This document shows, in pieces, positions 1 through 6,309 of a stretch of 16,123 nucleotides of DNA. Numbering within the stretch: the stretch's first letter is position 1; each line of letters opens with the position of its first letter. Made by a program: the position numbers and the translations under genes. Source of the stretch: CAZWRK01 sp964635875 (GTDB taxonomy: Bacteria; Pseudomonadota; Gammaproteobacteria; Burkholderiales; Aquaspirillaceae); assembly GCA_964635875.1 (NCBI GenBank), contig CAZWRK010000096.1:1-16123 (forward strand), read 5' to 3'. The notes below the pieces were generated by a model. It was not told the DNA's origin and made no database searches. It saw nothing but the letters and a program-made list of their open reading frames with translations.

Positions 1-53
1 ATACCGGCCTGTCACGCCGGGGGTCGCGGGTTCGAGTCCCGTCCGCTCCGCCA
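1..53 (+). tRNA. tRNA-Asp(GTC), 3' part (5' end cut by window edge)
   Basis: Partial tRNA beginning in the D-arm/anticodon-stem region. The anticodon stem-loop CCGGC-CTGTCAC-GCCGG puts GTC at 11-13. The T arm GCGGG-TTCGAGT-CCCGT follows, and the gene ends with discriminator G50 and an encoded CCA at 51-53. It matches the second Asp copy at 211-263 except for one base in the acceptor stem (G45 here, A255 there). The missing 5' acceptor strand lies upstream, so the array probably extends to the left. Confidence 0.95.
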
Positions 54-105
54 AGCTTTATTGGTCAATGCAGTTGAGTAGAATGCAGTAGAAGTAAACA
101 ATTTA

Positions 106-182
106 GGGTGATTAGACTCAGTTGGTAGAGCGCTGCCTTCACACGGCAGAGGTCACTGGTTCGAGTCCAGTATCACCCACCA
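106..182 (+). tRNA. tRNA-Val(CAC)
   Basis: Acceptor stem GGGTGAT/ATCACCC, anticodon stem CTGCC/GGCAG with loop TTCACAC (anticodon CAC at 140-142), T arm ACTGG/CCAGT with TTCGAGT loop, discriminator A179 and encoded CCA. It decodes GUG. The gene is 77 nt, one more than its Val(TAC) neighbour. The extra base is in the D arm, which reads GACTC where the neighbour has GCTC, so the usual 4-bp D stem is interrupted. The other arms pair perfectly, so it is probably functional. Confidence 0.95.
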
Positions 183-186
183 CTGC

Positions 187-263
187 GGAGTGGTAGTTCA
201 GTTGGTTAGAATACCGGCCTGTCACGCCGGGGGTCGCGGGTTCGAGTCCCGTCCACTCCGCCA
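187..263 (+). tRNA. tRNA-Asp(GTC)
   Basis: Complete cloverleaf with acceptor GGAGTGG/CCACTCC, anticodon loop CTGTCAC with GTC at 221-223, T loop TTCGAGT, discriminator G260 and encoded CCA 261-263. It reads GAU/GAC codons. It is the second Asp copy in the array. Acceptor pair T191-A255 replaces the C-G expected in the first copy (G45), so the difference keeps pairing. It starts only 4 nt after the Val(CAC) gene, consistent with one processed precursor. Confidence 0.97.
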
Positions 264-275
264 AAAATCCCGAAT

Positions 276-351
276 GGGTGGTTAGCTCAGTTGGTAGAGC
301 GTCTGCCTTACAAGCAGAGGGTCAGCGGTTCGAATCCGTTACCACCCACCA
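276..351 (+). tRNA. tRNA-Val(TAC)
   Basis: Complete 76-nt tRNA: acceptor GGGTGGT/ACCACCC, D stem GCTC/GAGC, anticodon stem TCTGC/GCAGA with loop CTTACAA (TAC at 309-311), T arm AGCGG-TTCGAAT-CCGTT, discriminator A348 and encoded CCA. It lies 12 nt after tRNA-Asp and is the last tRNA before the terminator at 373-396. Confidence 0.97.
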
Positions 352-372
352 GATTTATTCTGGTCAAAAATT

Positions 373-396
373 AAAGATCCCAAGAGGATCTTTTTT
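373..396 (+). terminator. Intrinsic terminator of the tRNA array
   Basis: An 8-bp stem (AAAGATCC/GGATCTTT) with a 5-nt loop (381-385) runs into a T tract (391-396), 21 nt after the last tRNA. Nothing else on the plus strand lies between. Confidence 0.85.
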
Positions 397-411
397 GCTT
401 TTCAGCGTTTG

Positions 412-443
412 AAAAAACGGGCTGACTGTGCCGCCCGTTTTTT
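412..443 (-). terminator. Terminator after dut (bidirectional)
   Basis: Stem AAAAAACGGGC/GCCCGTTTTTT with a 10-nt loop. On the minus strand it ends 13 nt past the dut stop codon and closes in a T run. Flanking A and T runs let it work in both directions, so it can also back up the tRNA terminator. Confidence 0.85.
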
Positions 444-456
444 GCGTGTACGCGAT

Positions 457-912
457 TTAAACGCGCCCTGTCGATCCAAACCCGCCTTCCCCGCGCACGC
501 TCTCTCCAAATTCCTCGACCACATTAAAGCCCACTTGCACCACAGGCACGATCACCATCTGCGCAATGCGCTCGAATGGCGTGAGTCGGAATGTATCCTG
601 CCCGCGATTCCAGACCGACACAAACAGTTGTCCCTGATAATCCGAGTCGATTAACCCCACCAAATTACCCAACACGATTCCATGCTTATGGCCAAGGCCC
701 GAGCGCGGCAAAATCATCGCCGCATAGGCTGGATTGTCCAAGTGAATCGCCATTCCCGTCGGGATTAAATGGGTTTCGCCGGGCGCAATGATCATCTCTT
801 GATCAATCGCCGCCCGCAAATCCAAACCCGCAGACCCCGCTGTTGCATAACTCGGCATGTGTTCTTTTAAGCGCACATCCAAAATCTTGATATCAATAAC
901 TGGCAAACTCAT
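457..912 (-). CDS. dut: dUTP diphosphatase (dUTPase)
   Basis: Hydrolyses dUTP to dUMP and pyrophosphate, keeping uracil out of DNA and feeding thymidylate synthesis; active as a cytoplasmic homotrimer with Mg2+. All five trimeric-dUTPase motifs are present in the 151 residues: AGSAGLDLRA (25-34), PRSGLGHKHG (69-78), GLIDSDYQG (86-94, with D89 as the expected catalytic Asp), RIAQMVI (115-121) and the C-terminal glycine-rich RGEGGFGSTG (140-149), whose Phe stacks on the base. The length equals the E. coli enzyme. The gene starts 21 nt after the coaBC stop on the same strand, so the two are probably co-transcribed, as in many proteobacteria. Terminator 412-443 follows. Confidence 0.97.
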   Translation of the reverse strand: MSLPVIDIKILDVRLKEHMPSYATAGSAGLDLRAAIDQEMIIAPGETHLIPTGMAIHLDNPAYAAMILPRSGLGHKHGIVLGNLVGLIDSDYQGQLFVSVWNRGQDTFRLTPFERIAQMVIVPVVQVGFNVVEEFGESVRGEGGFGSTGRV

Positions 913-933
913 ACCATTCTTTCTAAAAAATTT

Positions 934-2109
934 TTAGTCTAATAACTTCGCAATGTGGGTCACGATCGCATTGGCTGCTTGCCGCTTCGATTGGCGTGGC
1001 AAGGGATGCTGTCCGTGTGCATCAAGCAACACGATTTCATTATCATCCGCGCCCATTGCCGCCTGCGCCAAATTAGCGACCAGTAGCGGAATCCCTTTTC
1101 GCACCCGCTTTTGCTCTGCAAATTCCAACAAGTTTTGGCTTTCTGCAGCAAACCCGACGCAAAAAGGCGCATCTGGACGGGCGGCGACCGTCGCTAAAAT
1201 ATCCGGATTTTCCGTCAATTCCAGTACCGGTGCTTGGCCGGTTTTTTTCATTTTATGTTCGCTGGCGTGTTTAATTCGATAATCCGCGACCGCAGCGACC
1301 GCAATAAACACTGCCTGCCCCGCCAAATTGGCTTCGACTGCTTGCAACATTGCCTGCGCACTTTGCACTGCAATCGCGCGGACCCCATGTGGAATCGGCA
1401 GCGCAGTCGGGCCGGTAATTAACGTGACATCCGCACCCGCGTCTCGACACGCCTGCGCCAAGGCATATCCCATTTTGCCCGATGAAATATTGGTGATACC
1501 ACGGACCGGATCAATCGGCTCAAACGTCGGGCCTGCGGTTAGCAAGACTTTGCGGCCGTGTAACACCGGCGCGATTTCGCAGCCTTCCAGTAAGTCAAAC
1601 AGTGCTGCCGGTTCCAGCATGCGCCCATCGCCCAGTTCACCGCATGCCTGCTCGCCATGACCGGGGCCAAAAATGCCGATTCCATCCTGACGCAATAGTG
1701 CGATATTGCGCTGATTAGCGGGGTTTTCCCACATTTGTCGATTCATCGCCGGTGCGACATACAGTGGGCATGTGCGTGCTGCCGCGAGCGTCGTGATTAA
1801 ATCGTCGCATAAGCCATTCGCCAGCCGCGCGATAACATTAGCGCTGGCGGGGGCAATCAGCATGGCATCCGCCCGTCGCGACAGATCAATATGTGCCATG
1901 CCGTTATCGGGGCGTGAGTCCCATAAATCGACATAGACCGGTTGTCCAGAAAGCGCTTGAAAAGTGGCGGCGCCGACAAAATGCGTCGCTGCTTCGCTCA
2001 TCACCACCTCAACATGATGGCCCGCCTTTACGAGTAAGCGGGTCAACTCGCAGCTTTTATAAGCGGCCACCCCTCCGGTGACGGCCAATAAGAAACGTCG
2101 CTTGTGCAT
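934..2109 (-). CDS. coaBC: Bifunctional phosphopantothenoylcysteine decarboxylase / phosphopantothenate-cysteine ligase
   Basis: Catalyses two steps of coenzyme A synthesis: CTP-dependent joining of 4'-phosphopantothenate to cysteine (CoaB, C-terminal) and FMN-dependent decarboxylation to 4'-phosphopantetheine (CoaC, N-terminal). The CoaC half shows the flavoprotein start (AVTGGVAAYKS), catalytic His73 in AHIDLSRRAD, PAMNRQMW (120-127) and the clamp ACGELGDGRM (155-164). The CoaB half shows AGPTFEPIDPVRGITN (192-207), AVAAVADYR and the KMKK lysines. I chose the ATG at 2109 (391 aa) because it has GAGGAT about 9 nt upstream and begins MHKRRFLLAVTGG as the family does. The frame stays open to 2208, but the extra 33 residues look non-homologous. 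The gene is divergent from radC, as in E. coli. Confidence 0.95.
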   Translation of the reverse strand: MHKRRFLLAVTGGVAAYKSCELTRLLVKAGHHVEVVMSEAATHFVGAATFQALSGQPVYVDLWDSRPDNGMAHIDLSRRADAMLIAPASANVIARLANGLCDDLITTLAAARTCPLYVAPAMNRQMWENPANQRNIALLRQDGIGIFGPGHGEQACGELGDGRMLEPAALFDLLEGCEIAPVLHGRKVLLTAGPTFEPIDPVRGITNISSGKMGYALAQACRDAGADVTLITGPTALPIPHGVRAIAVQSAQAMLQAVEANLAGQAVFIAVAAVADYRIKHASEHKMKKTGQAPVLELTENPDILATVAARPDAPFCVGFAAESQNLLEFAEQKRVRKGIPLLVANLAQAAMGADDNEIVLLDAHGQHPLPRQSKRQAANAIVTHIAKLLD

Positions 2110-2256
2110 GGGCTGATCCTCGCGATGTAAAGAGCCGGATTCTATCAAGCTCCCTACCTTTGTAGACAATAAAGCCACACTGTATTGATCATTCATTTGT
2201 ATAGCCATCGCTTATGAATAATGATTTTGCATTGCTACGCGAAAAAGAGGTGTGTG

Positions 2257-2931
2257 ATGGGTATTGCTGACTGGCCAGAAGATGAACGTCCCCGCGAAAA
2301 ATTATTGCAGCGCGGTGCCGCGATTTTAAGTGACGCAGAGTTGCTCGCCGTGTTTTTGCGAACCGGTGTCAAGGGCAAAAGCGCGGTCGATTTAGGGCGT
2401 GATTTGCTCGCACGGTTTGGTTCCTTATCCGCTTTAATCGCTTCTAGCCAAGAGGCCTGCATACAAGTCAACGGCTTTGGCCCTGCAAAATATGCGCAAT
2501 TAGCGGCGATGGTCGAGTTGGTGCGCCGTGCGATTCACGAAGAAATGCGCCAAGGCGATGCCTTATCGAGTCCCGAAAGCGTTCGCAACTACTTACGGCT
2601 CGCGATTGGCCGCCGCGAAATCGAAGTATTCGTGGTGTTATTTTTGTCAGCGCAAAATCGGGTGATTGCTGTCGAAGAAATGTCGCATGGCACCTTAACC
2701 GAAGCCCGCGTCTATCCGCGTGAGGTCGCGCGTCATGCGCTTCATCACAACGCCTCGGCGGTGATTGTTGCGCATAACCACCCTTCGGGTGCGCCCCAAG
2801 CCAGCGAGGCGGATAAACAACTGACCAAGCAGCTCAGTCAGGCCTTGGGATTGCTAGATATTCGCCTACTTGATCACTTTATTATTGCCGGCCACCGCGC
2901 AGAATCGTTTGCCGAGCAAGGCTGGCTGTAG
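2257..2931 (+). CDS. radC: RadC/MPN-domain family protein
   Basis: 224-residue RadC-family protein, close to the E. coli length. The N-terminal part has a helix-hairpin-helix-like segment (about 69-84, VNGFGPAKYAQLAA). The C-terminal MPN/JAB domain has the metal-binding motif HNHPSG (173-178) followed by S and D (ASEAD), plus an upstream Glu in VEEMSHGT. JAMM motifs bind zinc in deubiquitinases. For bacterial RadC the original link to DNA repair has been questioned and the activity is unsettled. I chose ATG 2257 (MGIADWPEDERPREK) because AGAGG lies 6 nt upstream; the frame opens at 2221. The gene is divergent from coaBC across about 147 bp that must hold both promoters. Confidence 0.93.
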   Translation: MGIADWPEDERPREKLLQRGAAILSDAELLAVFLRTGVKGKSAVDLGRDLLARFGSLSALIASSQEACIQVNGFGPAKYAQLAAMVELVRRAIHEEMRQGDALSSPESVRNYLRLAIGRREIEVFVVLFLSAQNRVIAVEEMSHGTLTEARVYPREVARHALHHNASAVIVAHNHPSGAPQASEADKQLTKQLSQALGLLDIRLLDHFIIAGHRAESFAEQGWL

Positions 2932-2967
2932 CCCGCAACGCTGTGAAGCGCTGCAATAGCTGGCACA

Positions 2968-3963
2968 ATGCCGCTTTCTTTTGATTCAGTTTTGCTGATG
3001 GCGGTTTTGGCTATGCGTGATTTCACTCCCTTTATTAACCGACTTAAAAAAAATGCTCGACACTTAGCAAAGTGGGCCAAGCGTCAAAATATTGAATGCT
3101 ATCGACTCTACGATCGTGATTTGCCTGAATTTCCGGTGGCGATTGATCGTTATGGGCATCGTCTTCACATTTCCGAATACGAAACCGGCTGGGTGATGAC
3201 CGACGAAGAGCATCAAGTGTGGCTCGACACCCTCTGCCAAACGGTTGCGACGCTGTTTGAGATGTCCCCCGAAAGCATTGCGATGAAAACGCGCCGCCGC
3301 CAAAAAGGGCTGCAGCAATACGAAAAAACCGGCGAAAACGGCGAGCGTTTTGTGGTGCGCGAAGGCGATTTAAAATTTCAGGTCAATTTAGATAGCTACT
3401 TAGATACCGGTTTATTTCTTGATCATCGCCCAACGCGGGCGCGGGTGCGCAGCGAGGCGGCCGGTAAACGGTTTCTGAATTTATTTGCGTACACTGGCAG
3501 TTTCACGGTTTACGCAGCAGCAGGTGGCGCACGCGAAAGCATCACCGTCGATTTGTCCAACACCTATTTAGAGTGGGCGCGGCGCAATTTAGACTTAAAC
3601 GGCTTTGACAGTGAGGCGCATACGCGTGTGCGCGCGGATGTATTGAATTGGCTCATGACTGCAGTAGAACAGGGCGAACGCTTCGACCTGATTGTGATGG
3701 ACCCGCCGAGTTTTTCAAATTCGAAGAAAATGGATGGCGTATTAGATGTTCAGCGTGATCATGAGTGGATGGTGGATCAATGCATGAAGCTGCTTAATCG
3801 CCGAGGGGTTTTGTATTTTTCGACGAATTTACGCGGATTTAAGCTCGAACCCATGCTGACCGAGCGGTTTGAAGTCGAAGATATTAGCCATCAATCGGTA
3901 CCTGAAGATTTCCGCAATCGGAAAATTCACCAGTGTTTTCGGATTCAGCATCCGGCAGTGTAG
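2968..3963 (+). CDS. Class I SAM-dependent methyltransferase, RlmK-like (23S rRNA)
   Basis: The whole protein resembles the C-terminal RlmK half of E. coli RlmKL, which makes m7G2069 in 23S rRNA. The N-terminal part has the RlmK-type lead-in (NRLKKN, ECYRLYDRDLPEF, about 24-55). The Rossmann fold shows SAM motif I FLNLFAYTGSFTVYAA (169-184), the acidic residue in TVDLS (about 195) and the catalytic DPPSFS (245-250). The THUMP-RlmL half is absent, so it is a stand-alone enzyme. The start is uncertain: ATG at 2968, 2998 and 3013 are all in frame without a clear Shine-Dalgarno, and homology begins around residue 17, so 3013 is possible. It begins 36 nt after radC. Target base is inferred from family resemblance only. 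Confidence 0.85.
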   Translation: MPLSFDSVLLMAVLAMRDFTPFINRLKKNARHLAKWAKRQNIECYRLYDRDLPEFPVAIDRYGHRLHISEYETGWVMTDEEHQVWLDTLCQTVATLFEMSPESIAMKTRRRQKGLQQYEKTGENGERFVVREGDLKFQVNLDSYLDTGLFLDHRPTRARVRSEAAGKRFLNLFAYTGSFTVYAAAGGARESITVDLSNTYLEWARRNLDLNGFDSEAHTRVRADVLNWLMTAVEQGERFDLIVMDPPSFSNSKKMDGVLDVQRDHEWMVDQCMKLLNRRGVLYFSTNLRGFKLEPMLTERFEVEDISHQSVPEDFRNRKIHQCFRIQHPAV

Positions 3964-3990
3964 TGAATGCACCATCATAGTGCTTCACTA
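3961..3990 (+). other. Hairpin overlapping the methyltransferase stop codon
   Basis: TAGTGAATGCAC pairs with GTGCTTCACTA (one bulged T, loop about 7 nt). The 5' arm includes the stop codon TAG. No T tract follows, so it is not a standard intrinsic terminator; it could stabilise the 3' end or act with Rho. Confidence 0.4.
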
Positions 3991-4107
3991 TGGCTGACAT
4001 AGCAAAATACTGTTGTTTGGCGCGCTTGCCTTTTGGTTTTTGGGCGGCATTTGCTTGCTTAGATAAGCAGCACATCGGGTCGCTGCATGGACATGAAAGG
4101 GTTGGGC

Positions 4108-4470
4108 ATGGCTGTTCTTGAACTGACACAAGAGACTTTTGAATCGACAATCACTGCAGACAATACCGTGATTGTCGATTTCTGGGCGCCATGGTGCGGG
4201 CCGTGCCGCTCGTTCGCGCCCACCTTTGAGGCTGCTGCCGAAAAGCATTCAAACGTGGTTTTCGCTAAGGTGAATACCGAGGATCAACAAGCATTGGCCT
4301 CTGCGTTTGGTATTCGTTCGATTCCGACCTTAATGGTATTTCGTGAACAAGTGGTGTTGTATTCCGAGGCGGGCGCGCTGCCTGCTGGGGCCCTAGATGA
4401 GTTAATTAGCAAAGTCCAAGCCGTTGATATGCAAGAAGTGCATCGTCAACTGGCTGAAAAGCAAGATTGA
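4108..4470 (+). CDS. Thioredoxin family protein
   Basis: A 120-residue single-domain thioredoxin with the WCGPC redox site at 29-33 after VIVDFWAP, and the cis-proline in RSIPT (Pro73). No signal peptide or TrxC zinc finger is visible, so it should act in the cytoplasm as a disulphide reductase. Compared with E. coli TrxA (about 108 residues) it has a charged tail of about 12 residues (about 108-120, DMQEVHRQLAEKQD). I chose ATG 4108 because GAAAGG lies 7 nt upstream and it gives MAVLELTQ; another in-frame ATG at 4087 has no such site. It is separated from the methyltransferase by 144 bp and followed by a strong terminator at 4505-4530. Confidence 0.92.
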   Translation: MAVLELTQETFESTITADNTVIVDFWAPWCGPCRSFAPTFEAAAEKHSNVVFAKVNTEDQQALASAFGIRSIPTLMVFREQVVLYSEAGALPAGALDELISKVQAVDMQEVHRQLAEKQD

Positions 4471-4504
4471 TTTATGTTGTGATTTCATCTGTGTGTTCTC
4501 TTGA

Positions 4505-4530
4505 CCGGTCAGAATCTGACCGGTTTTTTT
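4505..4530 (+). terminator. Intrinsic terminator after thioredoxin
   Basis: Perfect 8-bp stem CCGGTCAG/CTGACCGG with a 3-nt loop, followed by 7 T (4524-4530). It separates the thioredoxin gene from the azoR cluster. The remaining stretch to 4663 holds no gene; it should carry the azoR promoter, but I see no convincing -35/-10 pair. Confidence 0.9.
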
Positions 4531-4663
4531 ATGGGTGCAGCACCGAAAAAAGTTGTTCAAAAAAACCGAATGAGATGCGCAAATTTTTCCGCTATCACCT
4601 TCAGCAAACCGTGGTTATTCTGAACACATCTTCTTTTTGTGATGTCTCTACAGGAAAACGCAC

Positions 4664-5263
4664 ATGTCGACTTTACTCGTGATTCACTCTAGCTTGAACG
4701 CTCAAGGCCAGTCCTACCAATTGGCTGAACAATTCGCACAAACATGGCAACAAGCCGCCGCCGATCGCGAAATTATTCGCCGAGATTTGGCTGCGAATCC
4801 CTTGTCACATCTGAGCGAAGCCGATATTACCGCCTTCTTTTCACCCGAAGACAGCTTGGGTGAAGAGGCTCAGGCTCGTCGCCAGTTGTCGGATGATTTG
4901 ATTGCGGAGGTTCGTCAGGCCGATGCCATCGCAATTGCCGTGCCGATGTATAACTTTGGTGTGCCGTCCACACTAAAAGCGTGGTTGGATCGTTTGGCGC
5001 GGGCCGGTGTGACCTTCAAATATACTGAAACTGGTCCTGTTGGTTTGATCGAAGATAAGCCCGTCTATTTGTTTGCGGCGCGCGGTGGAATTCATCAAGG
5101 CTTGCCGTCCGATAGTCAAACCGGCTTTCTCAGCAGCTTTTTTGGGCTGATTGGTTTGAAAAGTCTGCACTTTGTCTATGCCGAAGGTTTGAATATGGGT
5201 GATGCGGCGCGTGAAGCCGCTTTGAGTGCAGCCCAGACACAAATCGCTGAACTTGCTAAATAA
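4664..5263 (+). CDS. azoR: FMN-dependent NADH:quinone/azo reductase (AzoR family)
   Basis: A 199-residue flavodoxin-fold reductase that transfers two electrons from NAD(P)H through FMN to quinones or azo compounds; cytoplasmic homodimer in the family. FMN-binding signatures: the phosphate loop SSLNAQGQSYQLA (9-21), PMYNFGVPSTLKAWLDR (94-110), and ARGG (139-142) after the strand KPVYLFA. The length matches E. coli AzoR (about 200). Start ATG 4664 has AGGA 8 nt upstream. It is the first gene of a plus-strand cluster with the CDGSH and DODA genes; 58 nt with a 9-bp hairpin separate it from the CDGSH gene. Physiological role in this family is usually detoxification of quinones; substrate here is unknown. 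Confidence 0.93.
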   Translation: MSTLLVIHSSLNAQGQSYQLAEQFAQTWQQAAADREIIRRDLAANPLSHLSEADITAFFSPEDSLGEEAQARRQLSDDLIAEVRQADAIAIAVPMYNFGVPSTLKAWLDRLARAGVTFKYTETGPVGLIEDKPVYLFAARGGIHQGLPSDSQTGFLSSFFGLIGLKSLHFVYAEGLNMGDAAREAALSAAQTQIAELAK

Positions 5264-5278
5264 GTTAATTTTTGGGGT

Positions 5279-5301
5279 CGGCGATGGGGAGACCATCGCC
5301 G
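5279..5301 (+). other. Hairpin between azoR and the CDGSH gene
   Basis: A 9-bp perfect stem CGGCGATGG/CCATCGCCG with a 5-nt loop, 16 nt after the azoR stop and ending 8 nt before the GGAGGA ribosome binding site. There is no T tract, so it is not an intrinsic terminator. It may set relative expression of the two genes by mRNA processing or 3'-end protection. Confidence 0.5.
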
Positions 5302-5321
5302 CGAATGCGGAGGAATCGACG

Positions 5322-5540
5322 ATGGAAAAAACGCCGCTCTATCAGACGCTTGAAGCGGGAAACCATGCTTTATGCGCCTGTGGAAAATCGAAAAATTATC
5401 CGTTCTGTGATGGAAGCCATCGTTTAACAGATAAATTACCGCATCTTGTATCGTTGTCCGCACCGCAAAGCGTCGCGCTATGCCGGTGTGGTCATAGCAA
5501 AAAAGGCGTGTTTTGTGATGGTAGCCACTACAGTCTCTAA
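5322..5540 (+). CDS. Small protein with two CDGSH iron-sulphur motifs
   Basis: 72 residues, almost entirely two mitoNEET-type [2Fe-2S] sites. Site 1 has C18, C20, C29 and H33 in CACGKSKNYPFCDGSH; site 2 has C54, C56, C65 and H69 in CRCGHSKKGVFCDGSH. Both give the 3Cys-1His ligand set; in site 2 the usual Pro is Val. Such clusters are redox-active and acid-labile, and the proteins are proposed to carry electrons or clusters. No membrane anchor or signal peptide is visible, so it should be cytoplasmic. I chose ATG 5322 because the ribosome binding site GGAGGA (5309-5314) sits 7 nt upstream; the frame is open from 5226, but that part overlaps azoR. Its last 23 nt overlap the dioxygenase gene. 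Partner and substrate are unknown. Confidence 0.92.
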   Translation: MEKTPLYQTLEAGNHALCACGKSKNYPFCDGSHRLTDKLPHLVSLSAPQSVALCRCGHSKKGVFCDGSHYSL

Positions 5541-6309
5541 TACTTTTATTCCTCCGCTGTTTATTTCCCATGGTGCGCCGAGTGTATTGAATGACGGCTC
5601 GCCTGCGCCGGACGCATGGCGGGCATGGGCAAAAAATCATCCGCGCCCAACTGCAATTGTGGCGTTGTCCGCGCATCGACCGGCATGCCGTATCACCGTC
5701 GGTAGCGCGGTTCACTATCAAGAGTTTCACGATTTTGGGGGCTTTTCGGCGGACCTTTATCAGTTGCAATATCGGCCCGCTGGTGCGCCTGCTTTGGCTC
5801 GGAAAATTGTCGAGCGTTTGCGTCATACGGGTTTGAATGCGGTCGAAGATGCGGATCATCGTTTGGACCATGGCGCGTGGGTGCCGCTCTTGGCGATGTA
5901 TCCCGAGGCCGATATTCCGGTGATTCCCTTGTCGGTGATGCCGGATGCGACGCCTGCACAGCATTTCGCGCTGGGGCAGGCGCTGGCGGATTTATCGGCT
6001 GAGGGGGTGTTGTTATTGGCCTCCGGTAGCTTGACGCACAATTTGATGGCGGTGCGCTGGGGTCGTGAGCATCCGTTGAACTGGGTCGAGGCATTCCGCG
6101 ATGCTTTGGTTGGACATCTGTTAGCGGGGAATGTGTCTGCGGCTTTGGACTATATCGCGCTGCCTCATGCTTTTGAAAATCATCCGACCAATGAGCATTT
6201 ATTGCCGCTGTACTTTGCTTTAGGCGCGGGGCGATCAGGTCAAGCGCAATCGGTTTACCGTGGGTTTGAGCATGCAGCGATTGCGATGGATGTGCTTGAG
6301 TTTGTTTAA
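5518..6309 (+). CDS. ygiD: 4,5-DOPA-type extradiol dioxygenase (LigB/DODA family)
   Basis: A 263-residue class III extradiol dioxygenase, near the length of E. coli YgiD, expected to open catechol rings with O2 at a non-haem metal centre. Likely metal and catalytic histidines: H18 in FISHGAPS, H53 in ALSAH, H118 in LDHGAW, H174 in SLTHNL and H222/H227 in ENHPTNEHLLP. The ATG at 5518 gives MVATTVSNTFIPPLFISHGAPS; the frame is open to 5446, but that part lies wholly in the CDGSH gene and has no homology. The start overlaps the CDGSH gene by 23 nt in another frame, suggesting translational coupling, with AAGG 11 nt upstream. The 3' end overlaps the convergent LysR gene. DOPA itself is only a family label; the real substrate is unknown. 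Confidence 0.92.
   Translation: MVATTVSNTFIPPLFISHGAPSVLNDGSPAPDAWRAWAKNHPRPTAIVALSAHRPACRITVGSAVHYQEFHDFGGFSADLYQLQYRPAGAPALARKIVERLRHTGLNAVEDADHRLDHGAWVPLLAMYPEADIPVIPLSVMPDATPAQHFALGQALADLSAEGVLLLASGSLTHNLMAVRWGREHPLNWVEAFRDALVGHLLAGNVSAALDYIALPHAFENHPTNEHLLPLYFALGAGRSGQAQSVYRGFEHAAIAMDVLEFV

Noticed and set aside
1..263. Near-identical 53-base copies (1-53 and 211-263) as an attachment site or mobile-element boundary
   Set aside because: They are two tRNA-Asp genes; no integrase or foreign DNA lies between, only another tRNA.
2110..2208. N-terminal extension of coaBC to 2208
   Set aside because: The 33 extra residues do not look like the family, and the inner ATG has a good Shine-Dalgarno site.
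3961..3990. Hairpin at the methyltransferase stop as an intrinsic terminator
   Set aside because: No T run follows, so it is listed only as a hairpin.
5446..5517. Longer dioxygenase starting at 5446
   Set aside because: The extra 24 residues are an out-of-frame reading of the CDGSH gene and lack DODA similarity.
5176..5964. 262-residue minus-strand frame opposite azoR, CDGSH and dioxygenase genes
   Set aside because: Spans three well-supported plus-strand genes and their junctions, and its arginine-rich composition is typical of antisense shadows.
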